Assembly: GCA_025936825.1 (NCBI GenBank)
Contig: JAICSO010000004.1
Location: 62,001 to 126,000 of the forward strand
From: Terriglobales bacterium
GTDB lineage: Bacteria > Acidobacteriota > Terriglobia > Terriglobales > Acidobacteriaceae
DNA length: 64,000 nucleotides
Reading direction: 5' to 3'
The notes below the pieces were generated by a model, which saw only the letters and a program-made list of their open reading frames with translations, had not been told where the DNA came from and did not search any database. A program made the translations under genes and the position numbers. Below, in pieces: positions 19,860-28,455 of this stretch; position 1 is the first letter of the stretch; each line of letters starts with the position of its first letter.

Positions 19860-21596
19860 TCAGGCAGCCTTCTGGACGTAGTTGGCACGAACGCGCTTCT
19901 GGCCCGTGTGCCCGAAATCGATGGTGAGGTTCTCGCCGGAGATTTCCAGCACCTGGCCGGTGCCGAACCGTCGGTGTTTTACGCGATCTCCAATTCCATA
20001 CAAGGGAGTGCGCAGCGCAGTAGCTGTGGGCTGCTTAGGACTAGGCGGACGCGAAGTTCCAGCGGGCGTCGGCGCTTGCGCGATGCGTAGCGTGTCTTCA
20101 GCCTTTGTCCGACAATTGTCGCAATGGCCACAGTCCTTACCGGACTCTTCGCCGAAGTATTCCCGGAGCACGCGCATTCGGCAAAAAGTGGTTTCCGCAT
20201 AGCGCATCATCGCGTCCAGTCGCTCGCGGTCCCTGAGGTGGCGGCGCTCGTATTCGCTCAAGAAAGACGACATCTCCTCAGGCGACGGGAACGTGCGCGC
20301 GCACCTGATCCTTCCCGCCCTGCGCTCAATAATGCCCGCACTTTCGAGCTGGGCGAGGATGACCTTCACCTTGCGCTGAGGCAGACCGGAAGCTTGCGTC
20401 AGATCTGCCGCGGAAATAGTTCTCCCCTCACTAGCAGTTGTTGCTACAAGGTCGTAAATCTTCTGCGAGTGTTCTCGGCGCGGATACTTTCCGCCCAGGA
20501 AATAGCCCTGGATCTTGCGGTCTTCGAGTCGATACAGCAGAGGACAACGCGCCGGCTTGCCATCACGCCCGGCTCGGCCAATCTCCTGGTAGTAGCTTTC
20601 CATCGAGTCGGGAAAATTGTAATGAATGATGAATCGAATGTCGGGCTTGTCGATTCCGAGGCCGAATGCCTTGGTGGCAACGATCACTTTGAACTCTCCC
20701 GCCATGAATCGCTGCTGGGTCTGCTCGCGTTCGCGCGGCTTCATTTTCCCGTGGTATCGGCCGGCATTTACGCCTTCATCACACAGCCATTCATACAGTT
20801 CATTAGCTGCCCGTACCGTCGCCAGGTACACGATTCCGGTGCCTTCCGCTTCGGAGAGAATCTGGGAAATGCCCTGTCGCTTCGCCGAGCCATTGACGGT
20901 GCGAAAAACCTCCAGGAAGAGATTCGAGCGCTCAATACCTGTGTCAACGACGACCGGGTGTCTCAGTCCGAGTTGCTGGATGATGTCCTGCTGGACATCG
21001 GGTGGAGCAGTTGCAGTAAGAGCTAACACAGGCGGGTCGCCGAGGCTGCGGATTGCATCGCGCAATGCGAGGTATGCCGGCCGAAAATCGTGTCCCCATT
21101 GCGAAATGCAGTGTGCTTCGTCAACGACGAAGAGTGAAACGCCGCCTTGGCGTAGCAGATCGCGGTACTCGGCATTTTCCAGCCGCTCTGGTGTGACATA
21201 GATCAGGCGGTGTTCGCCCTCCGCGATGGCATTACGCGCATCGCGTTCTTCCGCGCTGGTTAGAGTGGAATTCAGCTCTGCCGCGCCAATCTCTGCTTCT
21301 TCCGCCTTCTCCGTCTGATCTTGCATCAACGAGATCAGGGGAGAGACAACGATGGTTGGTTTGGGCAAAAGCAGTGCAGGAACCTGGTAGGTGAGCGACT
21401 TGCCGCTGCCCGTCGGCATCAGGCCAAGAGTATCCTGGCCGGAAAGGACAGACTCGAGGATCTCACGTTGTCCAGGACGAAAGCGTGTGACGCCGAAGCG
21501 CTCGGCTTCGGTGCGGATCCGCTGCCAGTCGATCGCAGATGCTTGCGACTTACGGCGTGAACGAGGGCCTGCGGCGCTTGCCGCCCGCTTGCTCAC
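19860..21596 (-). CDS. recQ: RecQ ATP-dependent DNA helicase with C-terminal Tudor-like domain
   Basis: 578 residues. Walker A LMPTGSGKS at about 59-67, DEAHCISQWGHDFRPAY near 160, LTATAPP, and YYQEIGRAGRDGKPARC (motif VI) define a RecQ superfamily 2 helicase unwinding 3'-5'. The RQC zinc site is CRMRVLREYFGEE followed by CGHCDNC. There is no HRDC domain. Instead the last 45 residues (YGIGDRVKHRRFGTGQVLEI) resemble the DUF3553/UvrD-C Tudor-like fold, seen in PcrA/UvrD where it contacts RNA polymerase. Start is GTG 21596, overlapping by four bases the stop of the small ORF 21593-21748, so expression is probably coupled. Confidence 0.9.
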   Translation of the reverse strand: MSKRAASAAGPRSRRKSQASAIDWQRIRTEAERFGVTRFRPGQREILESVLSGQDTLGLMPTGSGKSLTYQVPALLLPKPTIVVSPLISLMQDQTEKAEEAEIGAAELNSTLTSAEERDARNAIAEGEHRLIYVTPERLENAEYRDLLRQGGVSLFVVDEAHCISQWGHDFRPAYLALRDAIRSLGDPPVLALTATAPPDVQQDIIQQLGLRHPVVVDTGIERSNLFLEVFRTVNGSAKRQGISQILSEAEGTGIVYLATVRAANELYEWLCDEGVNAGRYHGKMKPREREQTQQRFMAGEFKVIVATKAFGLGIDKPDIRFIIHYNFPDSMESYYQEIGRAGRDGKPARCPLLYRLEDRKIQGYFLGGKYPRREHSQKIYDLVATTASEGRTISAADLTQASGLPQRKVKVILAQLESAGIIERRAGRIRCARTFPSPEEMSSFLSEYERRHLRDRERLDAMMRYAETTFCRMRVLREYFGEESGKDCGHCDNCRTKAEDTLRIAQAPTPAGTSRPPSPKQPTATALRTPLYGIGDRVKHRRFGTGQVLEISGENLTIDFGHTGQKRVRANYVQKAA

Positions 21597-21748
21597 TTCT
21601 TGGGGCCGCTGGTGCTCTTCTTTCGGCCGCCAGAGTTCTTCTTGCTGTCCCGTGCGCCACTTTGCGCGCCTGCCCCGGCGTGACCTGCTCCGCCCCGATG
21701 AGAACTTGCGCTACCCGCGCCCGACTCTGCCCCACTGCGTTTCAGCAT
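21593..21748 (-). CDS. small basic Gly/Ser/Ala-rich protein, coupled to recQ
   Basis: A 51-codon ORF with ATG at 21748 preceded by GGAGG at six-base spacing, the best ribosome binding site in the neighbourhood. Its TGA overlaps the GTG start of recQ (GTGA). The product starts MLKRSGAESG and ends KKSTSGPKK; it is rich in Gly, Ser, Ala, Lys and Arg and probably disordered. It may be a real nucleic-acid-associated small protein or a leader ORF whose translation delivers ribosomes to recQ. I recognise no family. Confidence 0.55.
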   Translation of the reverse strand: MLKRSGAESGAGSASSHRGGAGHAGAGAQSGARDSKKNSGGRKKSTSGPKK

Positions 21749-21822
21749 GTTTGCCTCCACAGGTTAGGTGCGGCGCACACGGAGGCTGTTGCCTTGCCTT
21801 GTAGTTGACCAAGGGCCAGGTG

Positions 21823-22170
21823 CTAAGCGCTGCGCAAACGTGGGCTGCGGCGAGCAGACTTCGAAGCAGTTTTTGACTTGCTCTTCCGGATTTTGTGCGA
21901 ACGAGTTGGCTCAGCCAGCTTGATTGGCGGAGCGGCCACAGGTCTTGGCGGCGAGGCGACCTGTCGTTCGAATGGCGCGGGCCTCAGCATTGTAGGTCTC
22001 GGCACCTGCTGTAGGCGCGGACGCTCAGGATTCTCGTCCGACTCATCGTGACGAGGTACCTCGCGCAAACGGCGCACCAGGGCAAGACGCTTGTAGGGAT
22101 CTTTCTCGGTCATGGCATCAACGTACAGTTGAAGCCAGTTCTTTGGCTCTTGGGCAATGAGTTCCTGCAT
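21823..22170 (-). CDS. hypothetical small protein
   Basis: 115 residues. The N-terminal 40 residues (QELIAQEPKNWLQLYVDAM, then EKDPYKRLALVRRLREVPR) are predicted helical and look like a real, conserved-type domain. The C-terminal half is Pro-rich then Lys/Arg/Ser-rich (KSKSKTASKSARR) and probably disordered. No known motif. It lies upstream of the small basic ORF and recQ on the same strand, so the three could be cotranscribed. Confidence 0.5.
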   Translation of the reverse strand: MQELIAQEPKNWLQLYVDAMTEKDPYKRLALVRRLREVPRHDESDENPERPRLQQVPRPTMLRPAPFERQVASPPRPVAAPPIKLAEPTRSHKIRKSKSKTASKSARRSPRLRSA

Positions 22171-22322
22171 ATGTATATGAACGTTGTTCCCGCGAATAAT
22201 TGCAGATCAGGTGAGACCTGCTGCTACCTAATGAATCTGATGCGGGGAGGCGCCGAAAAGATGCGGGATCGAGAGAATCTGAAACGGAGCTTCCCGGGAG
22301 GCGGGTTGGAGGTGAAAGGCAA

Positions 22323-22350
22323 GCAGGATGCAGAGGTCCCTGCATCCTGC
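22323..22350 (-). terminator. terminator-like hairpin downstream of glnK
   Basis: Perfect 11-bp stem GCAGGATGCAG / CTGCATCCTGC with a 6-base loop. On the minus strand it is followed by TTGCCTTT. It lies 40 bp past the glnK stop. Confidence 0.6.
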
Positions 22351-22390
22351 CCGGTCGTCGCTACGTTTTGGCCGACGCATACGACAGACA

Positions 22391-22729
22391 TCAAACGGCA
22401 GCGGCACCTCGCTCCTGGCTGCGAATGCGGATCGCTTCCTCTACCTTGTAAAGGAAGATTTTTCCGTCGCCGATCTTGCCGGTGGACGCATTCGTAATGA
22501 TCGCGTTCACGGCGGCTTCCACAACGTTGTCCTGCAGCACGGTTTCCAGCTTCACCTTGGGCAGAAGGTCCACACTGTACTCGCCACCGCGATAGCTTTC
22601 CTTGTGTCCCTTTTGCCGTCCGTGTCCTCGAACTTCGGAAACCGTCATGCCCTCGACGCCGATATCGATGAGCGCCTTCTTCACGACATCAAACCGGTTG
22701 GGCTGAATGATTGCTTCAATCTTTGTCAT
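22391..22729 (-). CDS. glnK: P-II nitrogen regulatory protein GlnB/GlnK
   Basis: 112 residues, the standard P-II length. MTKIEAIIQPNRFDVVKKAL, then GMTVSEVRGHGRQKG, the T-loop GGEYSVDLLPKVK with Tyr51 (the uridylylation or adenylylation site), and the C-terminal GDGKIFLYKVEEAIRIR are all canonical. P-II trimers sense ATP/ADP and 2-oxoglutarate and block AmtB. The gene follows amtB by 69 bp on the same strand with CAGGAG ahead of the ATG, so it is probably the GlnK-type partner of that transporter. The order amtB-glnK is reversed relative to the common glnK-amtB. Confidence 0.93.
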   Translation of the reverse strand: MTKIEAIIQPNRFDVVKKALIDIGVEGMTVSEVRGHGRQKGHKESYRGGEYSVDLLPKVKLETVLQDNVVEAAVNAIITNASTGKIGDGKIFLYKVEEAIRIRSQERGAAAV

Positions 22730-22798
22730 GTTGGCTCCTGGATATTTTTGGCTGCGGCAGCCGGAGGGGAACCCCAGCTGCCGCGGCGGGCAACGTCG

Positions 22799-24424
22799 TT
22801 AGCCGGTCGCGCGACTGAGCGATCCGACGGATGACCGGGCGTGAGCAGACTGCGCCATGGGCAGTTCCTGCTCCATGCCGGCAGGCGCGCCAATCGCGGA
22901 GATGACGTACTCCGGATAAGCTGAGATGCCGTGCTCGTGCAGGTCCATGCCGTAGGTTTCCATCTCCGCGGGGAGCCGCAGGAGGCCCATCGCATTCACC
23001 ACCAACATCACGACCATCGCGATAGAAAATGTTGCCAGCGTGACGCAGGCACTACCAATGATTTGGGCTTTCAGCACCTGCATGCCGCCGCCGTAGAACA
23101 GGCCCCTCAGCGGAGCGGAGTTATCGGCACCCAGCGGTCCAGTAGCTCCGTACTGACCGCAGGCGAACAGGCCGAGCGAGATTGTTCCCCAGATGCCGCA
23201 GACACCGTGCACCGGGACAGCGCCGATGGGATCATCAATTCGCAGCCACTCGAGCAGGTCGACTGCGAGAATGACCAGGACGCCCGCAATTCCTCCGAGA
23301 AGCACCGAACCGGTCGGACTCACCCAGTAGCAGGGACAAGTGATCGCGACGAGGCCGGCGAGGAAGCCGTTGGTTGTGTAGCTCGCGTCCCACTTCTTGA
23401 ATTTGAAGTAGCCGTAGAGAATTGAGGTAAGGCCTGCGGCGCAAGCAGCGAGTGTCGTGTTGGCCGCGACTCGACCAATGCCGACCAGGTCCATCGCCGA
23501 GAGCGTGCTGCCGGGATTGAACCCATACCATCCGAACCACAGGATGAGGCCGCCACTGACTGCGATAGTCAGATCGTGCGGCAACATCGGCTGGCCCCCG
23601 TCGCGCTTGAACTTGCGGCCAAGGCGTGGGCCGAGAACAATCGCGCCCGCCAAGGCGATAAATCCGCCAATGGTGTGAACGACGGTCGATCCGGCGAAAT
23701 CATGGAACCCAATCCCCAGCGACGAGTAAAAGTGGCCATCACTACCCATCAGCGCGAGCCAGCCGTCCGGACCCCACGCCCAGTGACCGATGATCGGGTA
23801 GATGAAACCGGTCACGCAGAAGCTGTAGAGGAGATCGCCGACGAACCCGGTGCGGCCAATCATCGCTCCTGAGGTAATGGTCGAACAGGTATCAGCGAAT
23901 GCAAATTGGAAAATCCACACCGCCAGGAATGCGACGCCGGTTGTCTCATAGGTGGCCGGAGCGCCTTGCAGGAAGAACCAGTGATAACCGATGAACCCGT
24001 TACCGTGGCTGAACATGAAGGCGAAGCCGATGGCGTAGAACAGGATTCCGCAAAGACACGTATCGACTACGCACTCGACTAACACATTTACGGTTTCTCG
24101 CGACCGGCAGAATCCGGCTTCGAGCATGGTGAAACCAACCTGCATGCCGAAGACGAGGAACGCTGCTACCAGCGTCCACATGGTGTTTACCGGGTTCACG
24201 AGGTCGGAGGCTTTGACCTCGGGCGTTCCGGTGTCCGCATAGACATGTGTGAAGAACAGGCCGCTCACGACAAACATGAGCAGCAGTACAAGTCCTACGC
24301 CGAGCACTTTGCCGGTAAGCAGCGTACCGCCGTACCGGCGCCACTGCGGGTCTTTCAGTCGCATGCGCAATCGCGACACTTTCTGAGATAGCGATAACTT
24401 CTCCGTCGGCCTCTTAGCGATCAT
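22799..24424 (-). CDS. amtB: ammonium transporter AmtB
   Basis: About 541 residues from ATG 24424, which has AAGGAG nine bases upstream; the longer frame lacks this. FGMQVGFTMLEAGFCRSRET, the DFAGSTVVHTIGG segment with the first pore histidine, LILWFGWYGFNPGS and VHGVCGIWGTISLGLF with the second pore histidine define the Amt/MEP/Rh channel family. An N-terminal extension of about 70 residues with one hydrophobic segment precedes the usual 11 membrane helices and may be a signal. The C-terminal tail (ETYGMDLHEHGISAYPE) is the cytoplasmic region that contacts GlnK. Cotranscription with glnK is likely. Confidence 0.93.
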   Translation of the reverse strand: MIAKRPTEKLSLSQKVSRLRMRLKDPQWRRYGGTLLTGKVLGVGLVLLLMFVVSGLFFTHVYADTGTPEVKASDLVNPVNTMWTLVAAFLVFGMQVGFTMLEAGFCRSRETVNVLVECVVDTCLCGILFYAIGFAFMFSHGNGFIGYHWFFLQGAPATYETTGVAFLAVWIFQFAFADTCSTITSGAMIGRTGFVGDLLYSFCVTGFIYPIIGHWAWGPDGWLALMGSDGHFYSSLGIGFHDFAGSTVVHTIGGFIALAGAIVLGPRLGRKFKRDGGQPMLPHDLTIAVSGGLILWFGWYGFNPGSTLSAMDLVGIGRVAANTTLAACAAGLTSILYGYFKFKKWDASYTTNGFLAGLVAITCPCYWVSPTGSVLLGGIAGVLVILAVDLLEWLRIDDPIGAVPVHGVCGIWGTISLGLFACGQYGATGPLGADNSAPLRGLFYGGGMQVLKAQIIGSACVTLATFSIAMVVMLVVNAMGLLRLPAEMETYGMDLHEHGISAYPEYVISAIGAPAGMEQELPMAQSAHARSSVGSLSRATG

Positions 24425-24574
24425 CCTTCTCTCCTTGAAATGGGTTTGCTGGTGTCTGAGCAGCTGAGTTCTTGACCGCGATATTGGGAAACTAACGGGT
24501 GACGAGAAGAGGGACAATCATCCTTAGGTAGGGTTTTAATCGAAAAAACTTATGAGAGAGATAACGAGGCCGGA

Positions 24575-25195
24575 CTACTGACGCGGGTTTTGACGCAGCC
24601 GGTCGGCCATCCGGACTAATTCCGGCAGCGAGCCTGCCTGCATTTTCTGCATGACACGGCTGCGGTGAATCTTCACTGTTGGCTCACTCAGATCAAGTTT
24701 CCAGGCGATCTCTTTGTTCGAGAGGCCTTCAGTGACGAGATCCATCACTTCAGCTTCACGATTTGTGAGATCGGCGAAGTGCGCCTGCATGGCGGCGCTC
24801 TCGGCGCGTTGCTGGAGGTAAGCACGGTCTTTCTCGAGCCCGCGGTACACGGCAGAAAGTAGATCTGCCTTCTGGAAAGGCTTGGTCAAGAATTCGATTG
24901 CGCCAGCTTTGACGGCGCGCATCGCGGTAGGAATGTCTCCATACGCGGTGATGAAGACAATCGGAATCTCGATTTGTGCCCGGTGTAGATGCTGCTGAAA
25001 CTGCAGGCCGGTAGTGCCGGGAAGCTGCAAGTCGAGCACCAGGCAACAGCTCGTGTCCGGACGTCCTCTGCGAAAGAAGGCCTCAGTGGAAGCGAATGCC
25101 TGCGCGCGGATGTTGACGGCTTCGAGCAGGTTCGTGACTGCATCGCGCACCGACTCATCATCGTCGATCACGAACACCATGTCCGAATCAGTCAT
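24575..25195 (-). CDS. FixJ/NarL-type response regulator
   Basis: 206 residues from ATG 25195, which overlaps the kinase stop codon by eight bases. Receiver domain: FVIDDDESVRDAVTNLLE with the acidic pocket, phosphoacceptor Asp in LVLDLQLPGTTGL, then Thr (FITAYGD) and Lys (FLTKPFQ). C-terminal LuxR helix-turn-helix: LTNREAEVMDLVTEGLSNKE and IAWKLDLSEPTVKIHRSRV. This is the FixJ architecture. Gene overlap with the kinase shows that they are a pair; adjacency to amtB-glnK hints at nitrogen or redox control but is not proof. Confidence 0.9.
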   Translation of the reverse strand: MTDSDMVFVIDDDESVRDAVTNLLEAVNIRAQAFASTEAFFRRGRPDTSCCLVLDLQLPGTTGLQFQQHLHRAQIEIPIVFITAYGDIPTAMRAVKAGAIEFLTKPFQKADLLSAVYRGLEKDRAYLQQRAESAAMQAHFADLTNREAEVMDLVTEGLSNKEIAWKLDLSEPTVKIHRSRVMQKMQAGSLPELVRMADRLRQNPRQ

Positions 25196-26327
25196 CTGCG
25201 TCGTCCGGATGGATGGGAATGGTGAATTCGACAATGGTTCCGCCTTGTGGACGCGCGGCTGCGGTTATCTGCCCCTTGTGTGCCTCTACGATCGACCGAG
25301 TAATGGAAAGCCCAACGCCGATGCCGTGTGGCTTGGTGGTAAAAAAGGGCTCGAACATTCGCTCGCGCAACTCTCCTGCGAGGCCCACGCCGCAGTCCTC
25401 GACCCGGATGACGAGTTCATCGTGGCGGTTTTTACGAGACATCAAAAAGATTCGTTTGTCGTCGATAACGGAGTCGTTCAGAGCATCCATGGCGTTCACG
25501 ACGAGATTTAAGATCACCTGCTGAATCTGCACTCGATCGACGCGCACATGAGGGAGTGACTGCTCCAGCAGAATGTGAATCTGCACACTGCGCCGTCTCG
25601 CCTCGTCACGAACTAGAACCATCATCTCGTCAATGATGTCGTTGATGTTCAGCCACTCTTTTTCCGGAGGACTTTTGCGGAACAGCGAACGGATCCGGTC
25701 CAGGACCGCGACCGCGCGAGTGCTGTCCCGCACAATGCCATCAGCACTACGGCGTGCTTTCTCCACATTAGAAGCACCAGCAGAAAGCCACTCCAGGCAT
25801 GCTTGTGCATTGGTAACGACACCTGTTAGGGGCTGGCCAATTTCATGCACCACGGAGGCCGTCAGCTCCGCCATGCTCAACATGCGCGACAGATGCGCAA
25901 GTTCGCCCTGGGTCTTCATGAGGGCAGCTGTGCGTTCCGAGACACGCAGTTCCAAATCGTTGCGCGCTTGCACGAGGGCCTGCTCAGTCTTCTTCTTCGA
26001 TGAACTGACCCAACTCGCGACCACAGCGCAGGCCACAAACGCGCCAAAATAGGCCTCCGCCGAAGGACTGATCGAAAAGGAATTAAAGGGCGGAACGAAG
26101 AAATAATCCACCAGCACGGTTGAGAGCACGACAGAAAGCAGGCCCGGTCCTGTGCCGCCGAACCACGCGCTCGCCATCACTGCGCCAAAGAAGAAGAACA
26201 AGAACGGGTAAGGAAAGAACCGCTGTAGAAGAAAACTGAAGAGGAACGACACTCCCACGAAAAGAAGTGCGGCGCCATAGAACGCAAGAAGGGGTCGCGA
26301 CCGTGCCCACAGCTTGGGACGCGGCAT
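25188..26327 (-). CDS. sensor histidine kinase with DUF4118-type membrane domain
   Basis: About 379 residues. Residues 10-110 contain four hydrophobic helices with AWFGGTGPGLLSVVLSTVLV and a DYFFVPPFNSFSISPSAE loop, typical of the DUF4118/KdpD-like membrane module. A short coiled coil (EQALVQARNDLELRVSERTA) leads to the dimerisation/phosphoacceptor box VVHEIGQPLTG with His161. The ATPase domain has N box VILNLVVNAMDAL, G1 VEDCGVGLAG, F box and G2 GIGVGLSITRSIV. No PAS domain, so the signal may be membrane-sensed. Start chosen at ATG 26327. Confidence 0.88.
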   Translation of the reverse strand: MPRPKLWARSRPLLAFYGAALLFVGVSFLFSFLLQRFFPYPFLFFFFGAVMASAWFGGTGPGLLSVVLSTVLVDYFFVPPFNSFSISPSAEAYFGAFVACAVVASWVSSSKKKTEQALVQARNDLELRVSERTAALMKTQGELAHLSRMLSMAELTASVVHEIGQPLTGVVTNAQACLEWLSAGASNVEKARRSADGIVRDSTRAVAVLDRIRSLFRKSPPEKEWLNINDIIDEMMVLVRDEARRRSVQIHILLEQSLPHVRVDRVQIQQVILNLVVNAMDALNDSVIDDKRIFLMSRKNRHDELVIRVEDCGVGLAGELRERMFEPFFTTKPHGIGVGLSITRSIVEAHKGQITAAARPQGGTIVEFTIPIHPDDADD

Positions 26328-26488
26328 GGCAGATGTCGAATTCAGGGTTCTCCTCGAGTGAAGATCGCCCGGATAGGTCAGTGCCGCGGGAATAGAGGCT
26401 CCTTTGAGTGAACTCGCCCACCAATTAAGCACGAATCATTGGAGAAGTGCTAAAGATCGCGGAATGCTTATTACGAAAACGAGGGCTA

Positions 26489-26508
26489 CCAATACCACTC
26501 GGTATTGG
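26489..26508. promoter_or_regulatory. 8-bp inverted repeat CCAATACC-ACTC-GGTATTGG
   Basis: Perfect 8-bp arms with a 4-base spacer, about 160 bp upstream of the histidine kinase start. Size and symmetry fit a dimeric regulator site, possibly for the cognate FixJ-type regulator. Function inferred from position only. Confidence 0.4.
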
Positions 26509-26631
26509 CATTCTGGCTCTCATCGACGAGGGAGAGCGCGTGAGTACTACGTAAGTGGATTGTCAGTTCTGGGCGGGCGCATGTCCAATTGAAACTTTTT
26601 ATGAGAGATATTTGGGCCAGCCTTAAAAGCA

Positions 26632-26661
26632 AAAAGGCCAGAGCCGAGGCCCTGGCCTTTT
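26632..26661. terminator. bidirectional terminator
   Basis: AAAAGGCCAG / CTGGCCTTTT stem with an inner GCC-GA-GGC. It gives a T-run on the minus strand just after the M48 gene and a T-run on the plus strand. Confidence 0.75.
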
Positions 26662-26675
26662 CGTGAAAAGCTGAG

Positions 26676-28424
26676 TTAGTTCTTGCTCCCCGTCGCCGGT
26701 GCGTTCTGCGCGGTAGCCGTGTCTGCGCCCAAGCGCGAGAGACGCGGGAAGAATGGCGTCAATTCGAAGGGTAGCTTGTCGCGAGCGGAGGTGTAAGAGA
26801 CCGGAGCCGCTTTAATCATGTCCACTTTGTCGAGCCACGGATCGAGTTTGATGCGACCGCCGAGCGGAAGCGCGGCGATCTGATCGAGTTTGTTCTCGTC
26901 CAACGCCGGCGCGGAAGTCATCAGCCCGCTGAGGCGGATGATCTGTCCATGATCATCGGTGAAGCCGTTGCCCAAGTGCGCGGTTAGCAACGCAGAGAGC
27001 TGTGGAGCACGCGCTTGTAGTTGCTTGAGATAGAGTCCTGCTGCGCCCAGTTTTTGTGCGTATGGAGAATTCTTCAGCAGTTCGACTGCTTTATCATCCG
27101 CAGCTTTCTCTTCTTCCGGATTGTGCCGGAAGCCGAAATTCTGATAGGTCGACTCATCCGAAAACAACATGCGGTCGGTGAAGGCAAACTTGCTGCCCAG
27201 GTTGTGACCGAGGACGATGTGCGCCAACTCGTGCGACAGCACAGCGGCCAGACTCGCCTCATCCGGCAGCGTGTCGATCAGTCCGCGGCTGATGATGATG
27301 GTGTTGCCGACGCTGAAGGTTTCCAGCGGGCTGGTGACCATCACGCGAGCACGCACCGGACGCGGCAGGTCGATATTGTTCGTAATTTCGATGTTATTGA
27401 CGACAGTCTGAAGGACTTTGTCGACATCTCCCGCTGGGGCAAGCAATCCTGCCTTCGGCAAACGGTCGAGGACGTTGTCTTCCGCCTGCTGTTGCCATGC
27501 TCGCTGTGCTTCCAACGGCGACAAATCCTGAGCATTGGCGCTGACATCTTTCACATCTTCGACCGTCAAATCCGTCAATTCATCATCGCGGCTGTTCTTC
27601 ATCACCGCGTATCCCCAGATGCGGGATTGTGCCTTGAAGGCCAGTTTGTCGCGCGAACCGTAGCTGAAATCGCCTTCTTCGCTGTAGATGTAAGACGGAA
27701 TCCAGTAGCCTGGCACCAGGTTCAGGCGCCAGCTGTCCATGTGGAAGTAGAACGCGTTCTTGGGACGCGGCACGTAGGTGCCGTTCAAACGAACGATGTT
27801 GTAATCCTGATCTTCTACCCAGATCTGGCCCTGGAAAAGGCCCGTGCCGGCGTTCTTCTTGGGGGTGACTTCGAATACCATGGTGCGAACTTCCCCGAGA
27901 AATTCGCGACGAACATAGTGGAAGTCGTAGTGGGCGCGATCGAAATTCTGGCGATCGGCGAAGATCATCCACGAAAAGCCCATCGGCTGATACTGAATGC
28001 GGAACAGCTTGGTGACACCGCCCATCAGGGTGCGCTGGAAACTCGTCTCTTTGGTCAGGTAATCGCGACGATCAACGTCGGAAAGGTCGAGGCGGCCAAG
28101 GAAATAGTGGTCCTCTTTTGGCACCGCGCCGAGCTTGGTGTCAGGCTGTAGATTCTGCAGGTAGGTTTCCACCAGCGGCGTGCGATCATGCAGGAATTGA
28201 ATCAGAGCGTGTTCGCGCTCAATGATGGCATCCACTACCTGATCGACACTGACCGGGGTGCGTGGCGCTTGTGACGCCAGGGCGAGGCCGGGAGTGGTCG
28301 AAACCGGCTTCACAGCCGAGGGCTGCGAGCCGGCTGGCTGGCTTGCCGAATCAGCGGCCTGTTGCGCGCTCGCCGTCATCGCGAGCAATACCACAGCGGA
28401 GAGAATCCAACCCCAGCGTTTCAT
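26676..28424 (-). CDS. exported M48-family zinc metalloprotease
   Basis: About 582 residues beginning with a signal peptide (MKRWGWILSAVVLLAMTASA). The catalytic zinc site is SHELAHIVLGHNLG at about 397-410, with the third ligand probably the Glu-rich EEEKAADDKA near 438. The first 300 residues are a beta-rich region with FLGEVRTMVFEVTPK and YWIPSYIYSEEGDFSYGS elements, similar to outer-membrane lipoprotein-processing folds. M48 proteins of this type act in periplasmic quality control. The TonB gene lies 31 bp upstream on the same strand, so both may belong to one envelope operon. Confidence 0.85.
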   Translation of the reverse strand: MKRWGWILSAVVLLAMTASAQQAADSASQPAGSQPSAVKPVSTTPGLALASQAPRTPVSVDQVVDAIIEREHALIQFLHDRTPLVETYLQNLQPDTKLGAVPKEDHYFLGRLDLSDVDRRDYLTKETSFQRTLMGGVTKLFRIQYQPMGFSWMIFADRQNFDRAHYDFHYVRREFLGEVRTMVFEVTPKKNAGTGLFQGQIWVEDQDYNIVRLNGTYVPRPKNAFYFHMDSWRLNLVPGYWIPSYIYSEEGDFSYGSRDKLAFKAQSRIWGYAVMKNSRDDELTDLTVEDVKDVSANAQDLSPLEAQRAWQQQAEDNVLDRLPKAGLLAPAGDVDKVLQTVVNNIEITNNIDLPRPVRARVMVTSPLETFSVGNTIIISRGLIDTLPDEASLAAVLSHELAHIVLGHNLGSKFAFTDRMLFSDESTYQNFGFRHNPEEEKAADDKAVELLKNSPYAQKLGAAGLYLKQLQARAPQLSALLTAHLGNGFTDDHGQIIRLSGLMTSAPALDENKLDQIAALPLGGRIKLDPWLDKVDMIKAAPVSYTSARDKLPFELTPFFPRLSRLGADTATAQNAPATGSKN

Positions 28425-28455
28425 GTTTATTCTCTTTGACCTTCTTTCCAAAAAC

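Larger units (their letters stand above)
26328..26675. other. gene-free gap with inverted repeat and terminator
   Basis: 348 bp between the kinase start and the M48 gene stop. It contains the palindrome at 26489-26508 and the terminator at 26632-26661; nothing coding is convincing. Confidence 0.55.

Noticed and set aside
20124-21026. 300-codon open frame on the plus strand
   Set aside because: Antisense to recQ helicase motifs.
24425-24574. Sigma-54 promoter upstream of amtB
   Set aside because: No TGGC-N-TTGCW-type -24/-12 element was found on the minus strand.
27021-28151. 376-codon open frame on the plus strand
   Set aside because: Antisense to the M48 protease, whose signal peptide and HExxH motif are convincing.
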